Source of the DNA: Haloferax litoreum
GTDB lineage: Archaea > Halobacteriota > Halobacteria > Halobacteriales > Haloferacaceae
DNA length: 64,000 nucleotides
Direction: 5' to 3'
Assembly: GCF_009674605.1 (NCBI RefSeq)
Contig: NZ_WKJO01000001.1
Coordinates: 62,001-126,000 of the forward strand
Both the position numbers and the translations under genes were made by a program. The notes beneath the pieces are model-generated. The model did no database searches, was not told the origin of the DNA, and saw only the letters and a program-made list of their open reading frames with translations. Below, piece after piece: positions 19,104 to 26,915 of the stretch; within the stretch, counting starts at the first letter, position 1, and the number at the start of each line of letters is the position of its first letter.

Positions 19104-19606
19104 TCACTCGACTGCCTCAGCAACCCGGGCGATGGTGGCGTACTCGTCGTCACTGTAGGCGACGAACCGAACGTCACGGAGCGAGTCGGGGTCGAAGTCG
19201 CGAATCTCCTCGGCGATGAGGCGGGCACCGTCTTCGAGGTCGAATCCAGCGACACCGCACCCCAACGCCGGGACGACGACGGACTCGCAGTCCCGGTCGT
19301 CTGCGGCCTGTAAGGCGTTCCGCGTCGCGTCGCGGAGGCTCTCTTCGGTCGCTCTCCCGTCCCCGTAGTGAGGCATGGCCGCGGCGTGAACGACGTACTT
19401 CGCGTCCAAGTCGAACGCGTCGGTAACCGCGACCTCTCCGAGGTCGATAGGTCCCTTCGCCATCGCGGCCTCGTTCAACTGTGGGCCGCCCCTCGCCGAA
19501 GCGCGCCGGCGACACCGGACCCCATGCGAAGACTCGTCCCGGCGGCGTTCACGAGGGCGTCCGCCGACAGCGTGGCGATGTCGCCCTGTACGACGATGAA
19601 CTGCAT
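19104..19606 (-). pseudogene. Macrodomain (ADP-ribose phosphatase-like) gene broken by a frameshift
   Basis: The N-terminal part starting at the ATG at 19606 reads as a macrodomain (VQGDIATLSADALVNAAG, then GSGVAGALRRG) and runs into a stop near 19,480. The rest of the domain (LNEAAMAKGPIDLGEVAVT, VVVPALGCGVAGFDLE) continues in another frame down to 19104. One missing base inside the GGGGCGGCCC run near 19,483-19,492 would restore a full ~167-residue protein, with GAG-PQLNEAA joined smoothly. Macrodomains bind or hydrolyse ADP-ribose derivatives. It follows the aldo/keto reductase by two bases. Either a real pseudogene or a sequencing error in a G/C run. Confidence 0.82.
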
Positions 19607-19608
19607 GG

Positions 19609-20454
19609 TCACTCGTCGAGGCGGGCCATGTCCTCGTCGTCGAGGCCGATGTGCGATGCAGCGATGTTGTCGCGGAGGTGCGACACGCTCGCGGTTCCGG
19701 GGATGGGTAACATCACGTCCGACCGGTGGAGCAACCACGCGATTGCGATTTGCTGGGGGGTGCTGTCGTGCTTGGTCGCGACTGCGGAGACGGCATCCGC
19801 TTTGTCGCCGAGGTCACCTGCACCGAGGGGGAACCACGGGATGAAGCCGATGTCGTAGCCTTCGCAGGCGTCGAGTACCGCCTCGAATTCCCGGTCTGCG
19901 ACGTTGTACCGGTTCTGAACCGTCGCGATATCGACGATGTCGCGTGCGGCGTCGAGTCTCTCGACCGAGACGTTCGACAACCCGACGTGTCGAATCAGCC
20001 CTTCGTCTTTCATCTCTGCGAGCGCGTGGACCGAGTCCTCGAAGGGGACGTGCGGGTCCGGACGGTGTAGTTGGTACACGTCGATAGTGTCGACGCGAAG
20101 TCGGTCGAGGCTTCCGAGGATGGCGTTCCGGAGATAGTCGGGGTCGCCGTTCGGTTTCCAGTCGCCGTCGGTGTTCCGGAGCAACCCTCCCTTCGTGGCT
20201 ACGACGAGGGTGTCCGGGTAGGGTGCCAGCGCTTCGCCGATGAGACGTTCGGAGACGGCCGGGCCGTAGGAGTCCGCCGTATCGATGAGATCGACACCGT
20301 GTGCGATGGATTCGTGGAGAACTTTCTTCGCGTTCTCGACGTCGTCGGGTTCGCCGATGATGTCGTCACCGGTGATGCGCATCGCGCCGAATCCGAGTCG
20401 GTGGACTGTCAACTCGCCGCCGATGTCGAAGGTTCCGCTCGCGTTCTCGACCAT
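19609..20454 (-). CDS. Aldo/keto reductase
   Basis: A 281-residue aldo/keto reductase. The catalytic tetrad regions are LIDTADSYG (Asp, Tyr), VVATKGGLL (Lys) and VYQLHRPDP (His); the NADPH site is in SNVSVERLDAARDI and GTASVSHLRDNIAASHIGL. The family reduces aldehydes and ketones with NADPH. The stop overlaps the promoter side of the macrodomain gene (two-base gap), so the pair is one operon. The start at 20454 is chosen; longer upstream readings have no support. It is divergent from a DUF2071 gene. Confidence 0.9.
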   Translation of the reverse strand: MVENASGTFDIGGELTVHRLGFGAMRITGDDIIGEPDDVENAKKVLHESIAHGVDLIDTADSYGPAVSERLIGEALAPYPDTLVVATKGGLLRNTDGDWKPNGDPDYLRNAILGSLDRLRVDTIDVYQLHRPDPHVPFEDSVHALAEMKDEGLIRHVGLSNVSVERLDAARDIVDIATVQNRYNVADREFEAVLDACEGYDIGFIPWFPLGAGDLGDKADAVSAVATKHDSTPQQIAIAWLLHRSDVMLPIPGTASVSHLRDNIAASHIGLDDEDMARLDE

Positions 20455-20567
20455 GGTAGATGATAGACGGCCAACAAAGTGGTCGTTTCGGCGAATCCGG
20501 GGCGACGCACGCGCGTCCGACCACCGACTGCCGAAATCGACTCCCGTCACCAGCTCCTACACCTCGT

Positions 20568-21254
20568 ATGGACCTCCTCTCGATGCGGTGGCGAGACACG
20601 CTGTTCGCCCACTGGCCAGTGGACCCAGAACTCGTCCAGTCTCACCTCCCGGAGCACCTCTCCGTCGCGACGTACGATGGGGACGCGTGGCTTGGCGTCG
20701 TCTCGTTCGACATGGTGGATATCCGTCCGCGCGGGTCGCCGCTTGGCCTCTCGTTTCCCGAGGTGAACCTCCGGACGTACGTCGAACCCGCCGATGGAGG
20801 TGAACGGGGCGTCTACTTCTTCACCCTCGAAGCGGCGGACCGACTCGGTGTGCTGACCGCGCGGCTGGGCTTTCGACTAGCGTATCACCACGCGACGATG
20901 TCCGTAGAATCACGGGACGGCACCGTCGATTTCCAGAGTTATCGACCTGCCTCTCGCGACTCGCCCGCGGCGCACTTCGACGCGACGTACCGGCCAGTCG
21001 GCGACCCAGAACCACCAGAACCGGGGTCGCTCACCGAGTTCCTCGTCGAGAACTATCGGTTCTACACCGACGAGTGGCCCGTCGTCGTGGGCGTCATCGA
21101 CCACGACCCGTGGCCGATACAGGGAGTCGACGTCGAGATTCGAGCCAACACGCTGTTCGAAGCCTGTGGATTCGACCACCCCGGAAGCGACCCACTCGTC
21201 CACTACGCGCGAGAAATCGATGTGACGGCGGAACCACCGGCGATACTCCGGTGA
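20568..21254 (+). CDS. DUF2071 (YqjF-like) protein
   Basis: A 228-residue protein of the DUF2071/acetoacetate-decarboxylase-like fold. Typical segments are MRWRDTLFAHWPVDPELVQSHLPEHL (N-terminal), AWLGVVSFDMVDIRPRG, the FPEVNLRTYVEP strand and GVYFFTLEAADRLGVLTARLGFRLAYH. The reaction is unknown. ATG at 20568 lies directly before the conserved start; the longer in-frame reading is likely not used. The gene stands alone next to a small membrane gene on the same strand. Confidence 0.85.
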   Translation: MDLLSMRWRDTLFAHWPVDPELVQSHLPEHLSVATYDGDAWLGVVSFDMVDIRPRGSPLGLSFPEVNLRTYVEPADGGERGVYFFTLEAADRLGVLTARLGFRLAYHHATMSVESRDGTVDFQSYRPASRDSPAAHFDATYRPVGDPEPPEPGSLTEFLVENYRFYTDEWPVVVGVIDHDPWPIQGVDVEIRANTLFEACGFDHPGSDPLVHYAREIDVTAEPPAILR

Positions 21255-21329
21255 CAATCGTCGCCACGGTGGAGTACCACCCAGGACGAAGGTGAAACCT
21301 TCAAGCATCGGTGAACGAACCTCACGGAC

Positions 21330-21776
21330 ATGGCACTCATCGACACCGTGATGGCAACAGTCCACCTGCTGGTCGGCGGCCTGTGGACCGGGAGCGTCCT
21401 CTTTTTCGCACTCGCAGTCCTGCCCACCGCGCGCGCCGGGAACATCCGCGCCGCCGCGTTCGAATCGATAATCTCTCGGCTCACCATGGGGTCGCGCGTC
21501 TCTGCACTCCTCATGTTCGTCACCGGTGGTCACCTCGCCGGGACCCGCTACACCGTCGGGAGTCTCTTCGGGTCGGGTCGCGGCCACCTCGTCCTCACGA
21601 TGCTCGCCCTCTGGTTGGTCCTGACCGGACTCGTCGAAGTCGGTCGGAGTCGGGCGGTAGACGGACTCGTCGAGAAGAAGGTTCGTACCCCTGCGGAGAA
21701 CGCTGCACCGTTCTACCTCGGTGCCGCCCTCGTCGCCGTCTTGCTCCTCCTCGACGCCGGACTCCTCCTCAATTGA
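21330..21776 (+). CDS. CopD/DUF4149-like four-helix membrane protein
   Basis: A 148-residue protein with four helices: a start VMATVHLLVGGLWTGSVLFFALAVLP, ISRLTMGSRVSALLMFVTGGHLAG, HLVLTMLALWLVLTGLVEVG and YLGAALVAVLLLLDAGLLL. The His after TV and the GGLWTGS and TGGHLAG segments resemble the copper-resistance CopD-like/transporter families of haloarchaea, but specific copper ligands are not obvious. The gene is co-directional with the DUF2071 gene 75 bases upstream; a separate transcript is possible. Confidence 0.7.
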   Translation: MALIDTVMATVHLLVGGLWTGSVLFFALAVLPTARAGNIRAAAFESIISRLTMGSRVSALLMFVTGGHLAGTRYTVGSLFGSGRGHLVLTMLALWLVLTGLVEVGRSRAVDGLVEKKVRTPAENAAPFYLGAALVAVLLLLDAGLLLN

Positions 21777-21840
21777 ACTATTGAGGACTCTGTAGAATAT
21801 CTATAACTATAATCTAAAATATATATTCTGTGCGATATGT

Positions 21841-21850
21841 TTATCATTCC
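21841..21850 (+). promoter_or_regulatory. AT-rich promoter region before the metallophosphoesterase operon
   Basis: Positions 21,790-21,850 are strongly AT-rich, with a TTTATCATT box at about 21,840-21,848 some 24-32 bases before the ATG at 21872. Confidence 0.45.
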
Positions 21851-21871
21851 GCTACTGGTGGATACGCGTGT

Positions 21872-21997
21872 ATGCAAGGGGACGAGTCAGGCGTCGTCGA
21901 TACGTCACTTCGAATCGAGTTGTGTCCCGACACCGGAGAGATTCGCGTCCACAGAACGACCGAACTGGGCACGTACACCCGAACGATAGACCGATGA
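21872..21997 (+). CDS. Small acidic protein (41 residues) starting the metallophosphoesterase operon
   Basis: An ATG at 21872 opens a 41-codon frame reading MQGDESGVVDTSLRIEL and ending TYTRTIDR, with a TGA at 21995-21997. This stop overlaps the ATG of the metallophosphoesterase (ATGA), the usual sign of a translated upstream gene in haloarchaeal operons. A charged sequence with Cys in ELCPDTGEIR is present, and codon use is chromosomal (GC-rich third positions). It is too short for reliable family assignment and the function is unknown. Confidence 0.55.
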   Translation: MQGDESGVVDTSLRIELCPDTGEIRVHRTTELGTYTRTIDR

Positions 21998-22992
21998 GGT
22001 GGGACGGGTCCCCCTCCGCCGGACCTGTGCTCGCTCGACTCGCACGGCCGGTTTCGCGGACACCGACTCGACTCGCCGTCGTCTCGGACCCGCACGTCAC
22101 CCCGACGGGGTCGGGAACGTGGAAAGTGTACCACCGAACCGAGACCAGACTCCGAACCGCCGTCACGACCATCACGGACCTCGACGTCGATGCCACCGTC
22201 CTCCTCGGTGACCTGACGCGAGACGGCCGGCCCAGCGAGTACGACGTCGTCGACGAGATTCTCGCAGACCTCCCGGCCCCGTGGGTGTCGGTTCCCGGCA
22301 ACCACGACGTGCCGAAGCAGTGGGACGACTACGACGCCCCGACGCCGGACGCATTCGCCGACCGATACTCGACTGGCGAGTTCCCGTTCGTCCACCGCGT
22401 GGGTGGCGTCGACATCGTCGGCCTCGACTCCGCCAGCGGCGGTCCTGCCCTCGACCTGTACGACTCGCACGAAGGAGTCATCCCCGACCAGCACCTCCGC
22501 TGGTTGGACGAACACCTCGCTGACGCGACGACACCGCTCGTCGTCCTCCACCACAACCTCTTCCACCCCCGCCAACACACCGGTCAGTTCCCCGACGGCG
22601 ACTTCTATCAACTCCGGAATGCTTCGGCCCTGACAGAGATTCTCGCCACACACCGTGTTCCACTCGTTCTCTCTGGACACATCCACTGGTCCGCGACTGC
22701 CGTTCGAGACGGTGTCCGGGAGATAATCGCACCTGCCACGTGTTCGTTCCCACAGTCGTTCCTCCTCGTGGACATCGACCGGATGGGAACAACGATTCGA
22801 CTCGTCCCCCTCGCCGGTCCGAAGGGAATCGCCGAGGCGTACACCCTCGCCAGCAGGGGCGCAGCACACGGACAGGGAATCGCTGCCCACGCCGACCGTG
22901 GCCTCCTCTCGTCGCTCCCGTTGGTCGACGAACGAACGCCGCCAAACCGACCCGTCGGGTCGGACGTTCCGGGGGCGGTTCGATGGCGGTGA
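21994..22992 (+). CDS. Calcineurin-like metallophosphoesterase
   Basis: A 332-residue metallophosphoesterase. The dimetal-site motifs occur in order: VVSDPHV (DxH), LLGDLTRDG (GDxxR-like), VPGNHDVPK (GNHD), then VVLHHNLFH and LSGHIHWSA (GHxHW-like). The proteins of this family hydrolyse phosphomonoesters or diesters, including cyclic nucleotides and phospholipid intermediates; the substrate is unknown. The start at 21994 overlaps the stop of the small upstream gene, and its own stop overlaps the start of the next gene (22983), so three genes form a tight operon. Confidence 0.9.
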   Translation: MRWDGSPSAGPVLARLARPVSRTPTRLAVVSDPHVTPTGSGTWKVYHRTETRLRTAVTTITDLDVDATVLLGDLTRDGRPSEYDVVDEILADLPAPWVSVPGNHDVPKQWDDYDAPTPDAFADRYSTGEFPFVHRVGGVDIVGLDSASGGPALDLYDSHEGVIPDQHLRWLDEHLADATTPLVVLHHNLFHPRQHTGQFPDGDFYQLRNASALTEILATHRVPLVLSGHIHWSATAVRDGVREIIAPATCSFPQSFLLVDIDRMGTTIRLVPLAGPKGIAEAYTLASRGAAHGQGIAAHADRGLLSSLPLVDERTPPNRPVGSDVPGAVRWR

Positions 22993-23744
22993 GTCTCACC
23001 CGACTCGACGCCGCTCAGGAGGCACTTCGACAGGAACGTCGCCGATGCGTGGACGAACGGGAAGCGTTTCGCGCGTTCCGAAGCGACCTCAGCGACCTGA
23101 CGGCGACGGCACCGGCGCGGACACCGATGGCCGCGCAATCACTCGGACACGTCCAGGCGAACGACGGGTCACTCACTCGTGTCCGGCGGTCATACGAACG
23201 GACCGTGATGTCGGTTCCGCACTACGACGAAGAGTACGGCGACACGTTCGAAGATAGCATGGTCGCCGAGTTCGGACCCGACGTAACCGTGGCGTTCCAG
23301 TCGGCGAGTGTCTTCTCACCTGCACTCCACCAGACAGTCACCTCCTCCGCGGCCACAGCAGTCTCCGAGCGCGACGAGTTCATCGAGGTACTCGACGACG
23401 AAACCGCGTCTGTCGAGTCCATGCGGGAGCGTCTCTCCTCACTTCTCGACCGACTCGTGGCGCTCGACGACCGGCCACTCTCCGAGCGTGGGTTCGGCGA
23501 GTTGCTGGCGCTTCACGAGCAGGTTTCGGTCCTCCGGACGCGACTCGAAACCATCGCCTCGGACAGACAGGAGACACTCGTCGCGCACCGTCGTGCGCTC
23601 TCGTCGTTGGTACCTGACGTGACCGAGTTTCTGTACGAGGACCTTCCGTGTCGCTACCCCGTCTTAGCGACCATCGCCGACGTGAGAGAGACACTAGACA
23701 CTGCCGAACGGCGCGTCGAACGCCACATCGCTTCGACACCGTAG
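22983..23744 (+). CDS. DUF7260-like coiled-coil haloarchaeal protein
   Basis: A 253-residue protein rich in Arg/Glu/Asp, with coiled-coil stretches around 8-45 (AQEALRQERRRCVDEREAF) and near the centre (RERLSSLLDRLVALDDRPL). Conserved single PHYDEEYGDTFEDSM segment lies near 75-90. It resembles haloarchaeal hypothetical proteins grouped as DUF7260; I recognise the type but the function is not known. It overlaps the metallophosphoesterase stop by ten bases, so it belongs to that operon. Confidence 0.7.
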   Translation: MAVSLTRLDAAQEALRQERRRCVDEREAFRAFRSDLSDLTATAPARTPMAAQSLGHVQANDGSLTRVRRSYERTVMSVPHYDEEYGDTFEDSMVAEFGPDVTVAFQSASVFSPALHQTVTSSAATAVSERDEFIEVLDDETASVESMRERLSSLLDRLVALDDRPLSERGFGELLALHEQVSVLRTRLETIASDRQETLVAHRRALSSLVPDVTEFLYEDLPCRYPVLATIADVRETLDTAERRVERHIASTP

Positions 23745-23759
23745 GTCGATTCGGCCACA

Positions 23760-23769
23760 GATATTTATC
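23760..23769 (+). promoter_or_regulatory. TATA box before the PH-domain pair
   Basis: GATATTTATC at 23,760-23,769, about 55 bases ahead of the ATG at 23823, leaving a short leader. Confidence 0.45.
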
Positions 23770-23822
23770 TACTCACGGCGACCCCTGAACTATAGTATGT
23801 TCACGCCTGCGGAGGGGTTCCG

Positions 23823-24287
23823 ATGAATCGCCTCCACCCTCGTATTCGTCTCCTCTGGGTCGCCCGCGCAGTCGTCTTTGCACTTCTCGTCGGTGGTGTG
23901 GCAGCAGCAGGAGTGTTGTTTACGCCGCTTCCGATTCCGACACTCGCCCCGGTGGCGATTAGTTTCGTCTTGCTCGTCGTCGGCGTCGGGTACGCCCTGC
24001 TCCGCTACCGCGCGTGGGGGTACGAGGTTCGAGACGACTCGCTGTACCTCCAGCGCGGCGTCCTCACCAAAGTCTACACCGTCGTTCCGTACGTCCGCGT
24101 CCAGCACGTCGATTCGGCGCGTGGCCCCCTCGAACGTCTGGCGGGTCTCGCTTCGACTATCGTCTACACTGCGGGGTCACGCGGGGCCGATGTCTCGATT
24201 CCCGGATTGACACCTGAAGGTGCAGAAGACCTCCAAGACCGCCTGAAGCGACTCGCCATCCGGGCCGAGGGCGACGACGCGGTATGA
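23823..24287 (+). CDS. YdbS-like PH (DUF304/bPH2) membrane protein
   Basis: A 154-residue protein with two N-terminal membrane helices (about 12-58, VVFALLVGGVAAAGVLF and FVLLVVGVGYALL) followed by a bacterial PH-like domain: GYEVRDDSLYLQRGVLTKVYTVVPYVRVQHVD and GPLERLAGLASTIVYTAGS. It is the YdbS half of the YdbS-YdbT pair found in bacteria and haloarchaea. The function is unclear, possibly in membrane envelope homeostasis. It overlaps the next gene by four bases (ATGA). Confidence 0.85.
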   Translation: MNRLHPRIRLLWVARAVVFALLVGGVAAAGVLFTPLPIPTLAPVAISFVLLVVGVGYALLRYRAWGYEVRDDSLYLQRGVLTKVYTVVPYVRVQHVDSARGPLERLAGLASTIVYTAGSRGADVSIPGLTPEGAEDLQDRLKRLAIRAEGDDAV

Positions 24288-26014
24288 CCCACCTCTCGCC
24301 ACTCTCGGTCCCGTATCGGGCGGCACAGCGGAGCATCAGCATCGTCTTCGCACTCGCGTTTCTCGCGTTCTCCGGTGGTGCTGCGTTCGGTGGATTCCTC
24401 GGCGGCATCGGCGCGGTGGCACTCGTCGGGTTCGCCGTCCTCGCTATCGCGGGGTACGAGTTCGCCTACTACCAGCGGTTCGAGTACGAACTCACCTCGG
24501 ACACCCTCGACATCCGGTCCGGCGTCTTCTCACGTCGCAACCGCGAGATTCCGTATCGTCGCATCCAGAACGTCGATATCTCCCGCAACGTCGCGCAACG
24601 ACTCTTCGGCCTCGCCGCCGTCGACCTCGAAACCGCCGGTGGCGGCGGCACCGAAGGAAGTCTCCGCTTCGTCACCTACGAAGAAGCCCTGCGCATCCAG
24701 AAGGAAGTCGCTCGTCTGAAGCGTGGCGACACCGCACCGGACGCTCCCGAACCGGACCGCGACGTCCTCTTCGAGTTGACGCCGCGTGAACTCGCCATCG
24801 TCGGCGCACTCTCGTTCGACCTGCGCTTGCCCGGCATCGTGTTCCTGTTCGCGACGAGTGTCTTCCCCATCGCCGCCTCGTTCGTGGACGTTCCAATCCC
24901 CACGAGGGGTATCGCCGCAGGAGTCGTCGGCGCGGCCACCATCGCCTTTCTCATCGCCGCGGCCTCGTGGGTCGCTGGATTCGCCTCGTCGGTGGTGAAC
25001 TACTACGGGTTCAAGTTGACCCGCGTCGGTGACGAACTCCAGTACGAACGCGGCCTCATCCAGCACTACACCGGGTCGATACCAATCGATAAACTCCAGA
25101 CGCTCACTATCGAGGACAACCCGCTGAAGCGGCGATTCGGCTACGCGACGCTCCTCGTAGAGACGGCGGGATACGCTCCCAGTGCGGACAACGGCGCCAG
25201 TGCGAGTCGTTCGCGCCGCGGGTCGGAGGCGGCGATTCCACTCGCCACCCGTGACCGGGTGCAAGCACTCGTCGAAGAAATCGAAGGCGTCACCGAACCG
25301 AGCTTCGAGCGTCCGCCGACGCGCATCCGTCGCCGGTACGTCGTCCGGTACCTCCTCGCTATCGGTGCCATCGTGCTCGGCCTCTACGGGGCGAACACCA
25401 TCTTCGGCGGGATTCCGTGGTACACACCGCTGATACTCGCTCCCGTCGCCGCCGTGGCCGGCGTCTACCAGTGGCGGCACCGCGGCCGCGCCCTCACCGA
25501 GAACCACTTTGTGACCCGAAACGGCTTCTGGAAACGCGAGATTCGGTTCGTCCCGTACTACCGCATCCAGACGACAATCGAGACGCGGACTATCTTCCAG
25601 CGTCGCTGGCGCGTCTCGACGGTTACGGCCGACACCGCCGGGAGTCTCTCTCTCGTCGGCGGTGACGCGGCAGCGGTCGATATCGAAGTCGCCGCCGCCA
25701 CAGACCTTCGGGACGAACTCGACGACCGACTCCGTGACGCACTCGCCGCACGTCGTGAAGAGCGGAGACTGGCCCGGCAACGAGCACTCGGCATCGACCC
25801 GACTGGCGACAGTCACACGCAGACGGACGCGCCCGACACCGACGACCGGTCGCCCGACGACCTGACGGACCCATTCGTCTACCGCACCCCCAAATCACGG
25901 ACGGAGCAACAAGAGAGGGTCAGCGACCGACAGGTCGACGACGACGCAGGTGCGGAGACCGGTGACGACGCCGACTCGAACGACGACGCGAGGGGCGGCA
26001 CGGACAACCGGTGA
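24284..26014 (+). CDS. YdbT-like triple PH-domain membrane protein
   Basis: A 576-residue membrane protein with repeated pairs of helices plus bPH2 domains. The PH repeats can be seen as YELTSDTLDIRSGVFSRRNREIPYRRIQNVD, as FKLTRVGDELQYERGLIQHYTGSIPIDKLQ and as HFVTRNGFWKREIRFVPYYRIQTTIE. The C-terminal 80 residues are charged and low-complexity (DDRSPDDLTDP, DDDAGAETGDDADSND). It is the partner of the preceding YdbS-like protein and the start ATGA is shared. Probably acts in the cytoplasmic membrane; the ligand is unknown. Confidence 0.88.
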   Translation: MTHLSPLSVPYRAAQRSISIVFALAFLAFSGGAAFGGFLGGIGAVALVGFAVLAIAGYEFAYYQRFEYELTSDTLDIRSGVFSRRNREIPYRRIQNVDISRNVAQRLFGLAAVDLETAGGGGTEGSLRFVTYEEALRIQKEVARLKRGDTAPDAPEPDRDVLFELTPRELAIVGALSFDLRLPGIVFLFATSVFPIAASFVDVPIPTRGIAAGVVGAATIAFLIAAASWVAGFASSVVNYYGFKLTRVGDELQYERGLIQHYTGSIPIDKLQTLTIEDNPLKRRFGYATLLVETAGYAPSADNGASASRSRRGSEAAIPLATRDRVQALVEEIEGVTEPSFERPPTRIRRRYVVRYLLAIGAIVLGLYGANTIFGGIPWYTPLILAPVAAVAGVYQWRHRGRALTENHFVTRNGFWKREIRFVPYYRIQTTIETRTIFQRRWRVSTVTADTAGSLSLVGGDAAAVDIEVAAATDLRDELDDRLRDALAARREERRLARQRALGIDPTGDSHTQTDAPDTDDRSPDDLTDPFVYRTPKSRTEQQERVSDRQVDDDAGAETGDDADSNDDARGGTDNR

Positions 26015-26029
26015 CCGACTCGGGAGAGC

Positions 26030-26041
26030 ATAATATCTTTC
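26030..26041 (+). promoter_or_regulatory. TATA box of the Lrp/AsnC gene
   Basis: ATAATATCTTTC lies 24-35 bases before the ATG at 26065, consistent with a leaderless transcript. Confidence 0.5.
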
Positions 26042-26064
26042 TCACGTCCTGGAGACGTACAGAC

Positions 26065-26547
26065 ATGGCCGACCACCGCATCGACGACGTGGACCGCGCG
26101 ATTCTCCACGCCCTGCAAGAGGACGCGCGAAATCTGTCGTCGGGCGACATCGCAGAGCGGTCCGGAACGTCCGACAGCACCGTTCGAAAGCGCATCAAGC
26201 GCCTCGAAGAGGAGGGTGTTATCAAAGGGTACAACGCCGCCATCGACTACCCGAAGTCGGGGTTCCCGTTCAAGATGCTCCTGTTTTGTACCGCACCGAT
26301 TCCCAAACGAGGAGAGATGATAGAGGACGTGTTGGCAATCGATGGCGTCGTCTCCGTGCAGGAACTCGTTACCGGCGAGAAAAACCTCCTCGTCACGGTC
26401 GTCGGCGAAAACGACGACGACGTCACACCGGTCGCACAGGAGTTACTCGAACTGGGACTGACCGTCGCCGACGAGGTGCTCGTTCGAACCCACAAGACGA
26501 CGGCGTTCGGCGGGTTCAAGAGCGACCAATCTACAGAGACCGAGTGA
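26065..26547 (+). CDS. Lrp/AsnC family transcriptional regulator
   Basis: A 160-residue Lrp-like protein. HTH at about 1-50: DVDRAILHALQEDARNLSSGDIAER, then SDSTVRKRIKRLEEEGVIKGYN. The RAM ligand domain follows: FPFKMLLFCTAPIPKRGEMIEDVLAIDGVVSV and ELVTGEKNLLVTVVGEN, lacking an obvious additional domain. The regulator usually senses amino acids or metabolites and controls local and distal genes. It stands before a 368-base non-coding stretch leading to dabB. Confidence 0.9.
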   Translation: MADHRIDDVDRAILHALQEDARNLSSGDIAERSGTSDSTVRKRIKRLEEEGVIKGYNAAIDYPKSGFPFKMLLFCTAPIPKRGEMIEDVLAIDGVVSVQELVTGEKNLLVTVVGENDDDVTPVAQELLELGLTVADEVLVRTHKTTAFGGFKSDQSTETE

Positions 26548-26747
26548 CTGACCCCCAGCGCCACCGCGAACACCGCTGTCTTTTCGCACCGACGTAACCG
26601 AGACTGCACAGTTCGCTCGATACGTCTCGACACTCGAACAGCGGTGCAACCGGAGAGGGATGCGCTATCGACGACGAGCGATGTGGTGCCCCCCGAAGAA
26701 CAGGGCCGAACAAGACCATAGATACGGGCAGACCCGACCATCTGGTA

Positions 26748-26759
26748 ATTGTTAACAAT
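26748..26759. promoter_or_regulatory. Perfect 12-base palindrome upstream of dabB
   Basis: ATTGTTAACAAT reads the same on both strands and lies about 55 bases before the TATA-like box of dabB. It shares the TTGTT/AACAA half-site with a second palindrome downstream, so the two could be paired operators. Confidence 0.45.
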
Positions 26760-26789
26760 GACTATGATGTTCTCCCAATGGCTGTTTTG

Positions 26790-26804
26790 CGAACAAATTG
26801 TTCG
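26790..26804. promoter_or_regulatory. 15-base inverted repeat directly before the dabB TATA box
   Basis: CGAACAA-A-TTGTTCG has seven-base perfect arms, ending about 7 bases before the TATA-like box, the position of an activator or repressor site in archaea. Confidence 0.5.
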
Positions 26805-26915
26805 GATGGGAGTTTTTATTAACTAATACGTTCGTACTAAGGGTGAACAAGACGGTCTGTGGTCGGCTCACTCCCGAGGTGGAGAGACTCACGGACTGTC
26901 GACAGCCCACGAACG

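Larger units (their letters stand above)
26548..26915. other. Non-coding region before dabB
   Basis: The first ~190 bases hold nothing recognisable. The last part is AT-rich and contains two palindromes (26,748-26,759 and 26,790-26,804) followed by a TATA-like GTTTTTATTAAC at 26,812-26,823. Promoter at this place implies a dabB leader of about 65 bases. Confidence 0.5.
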
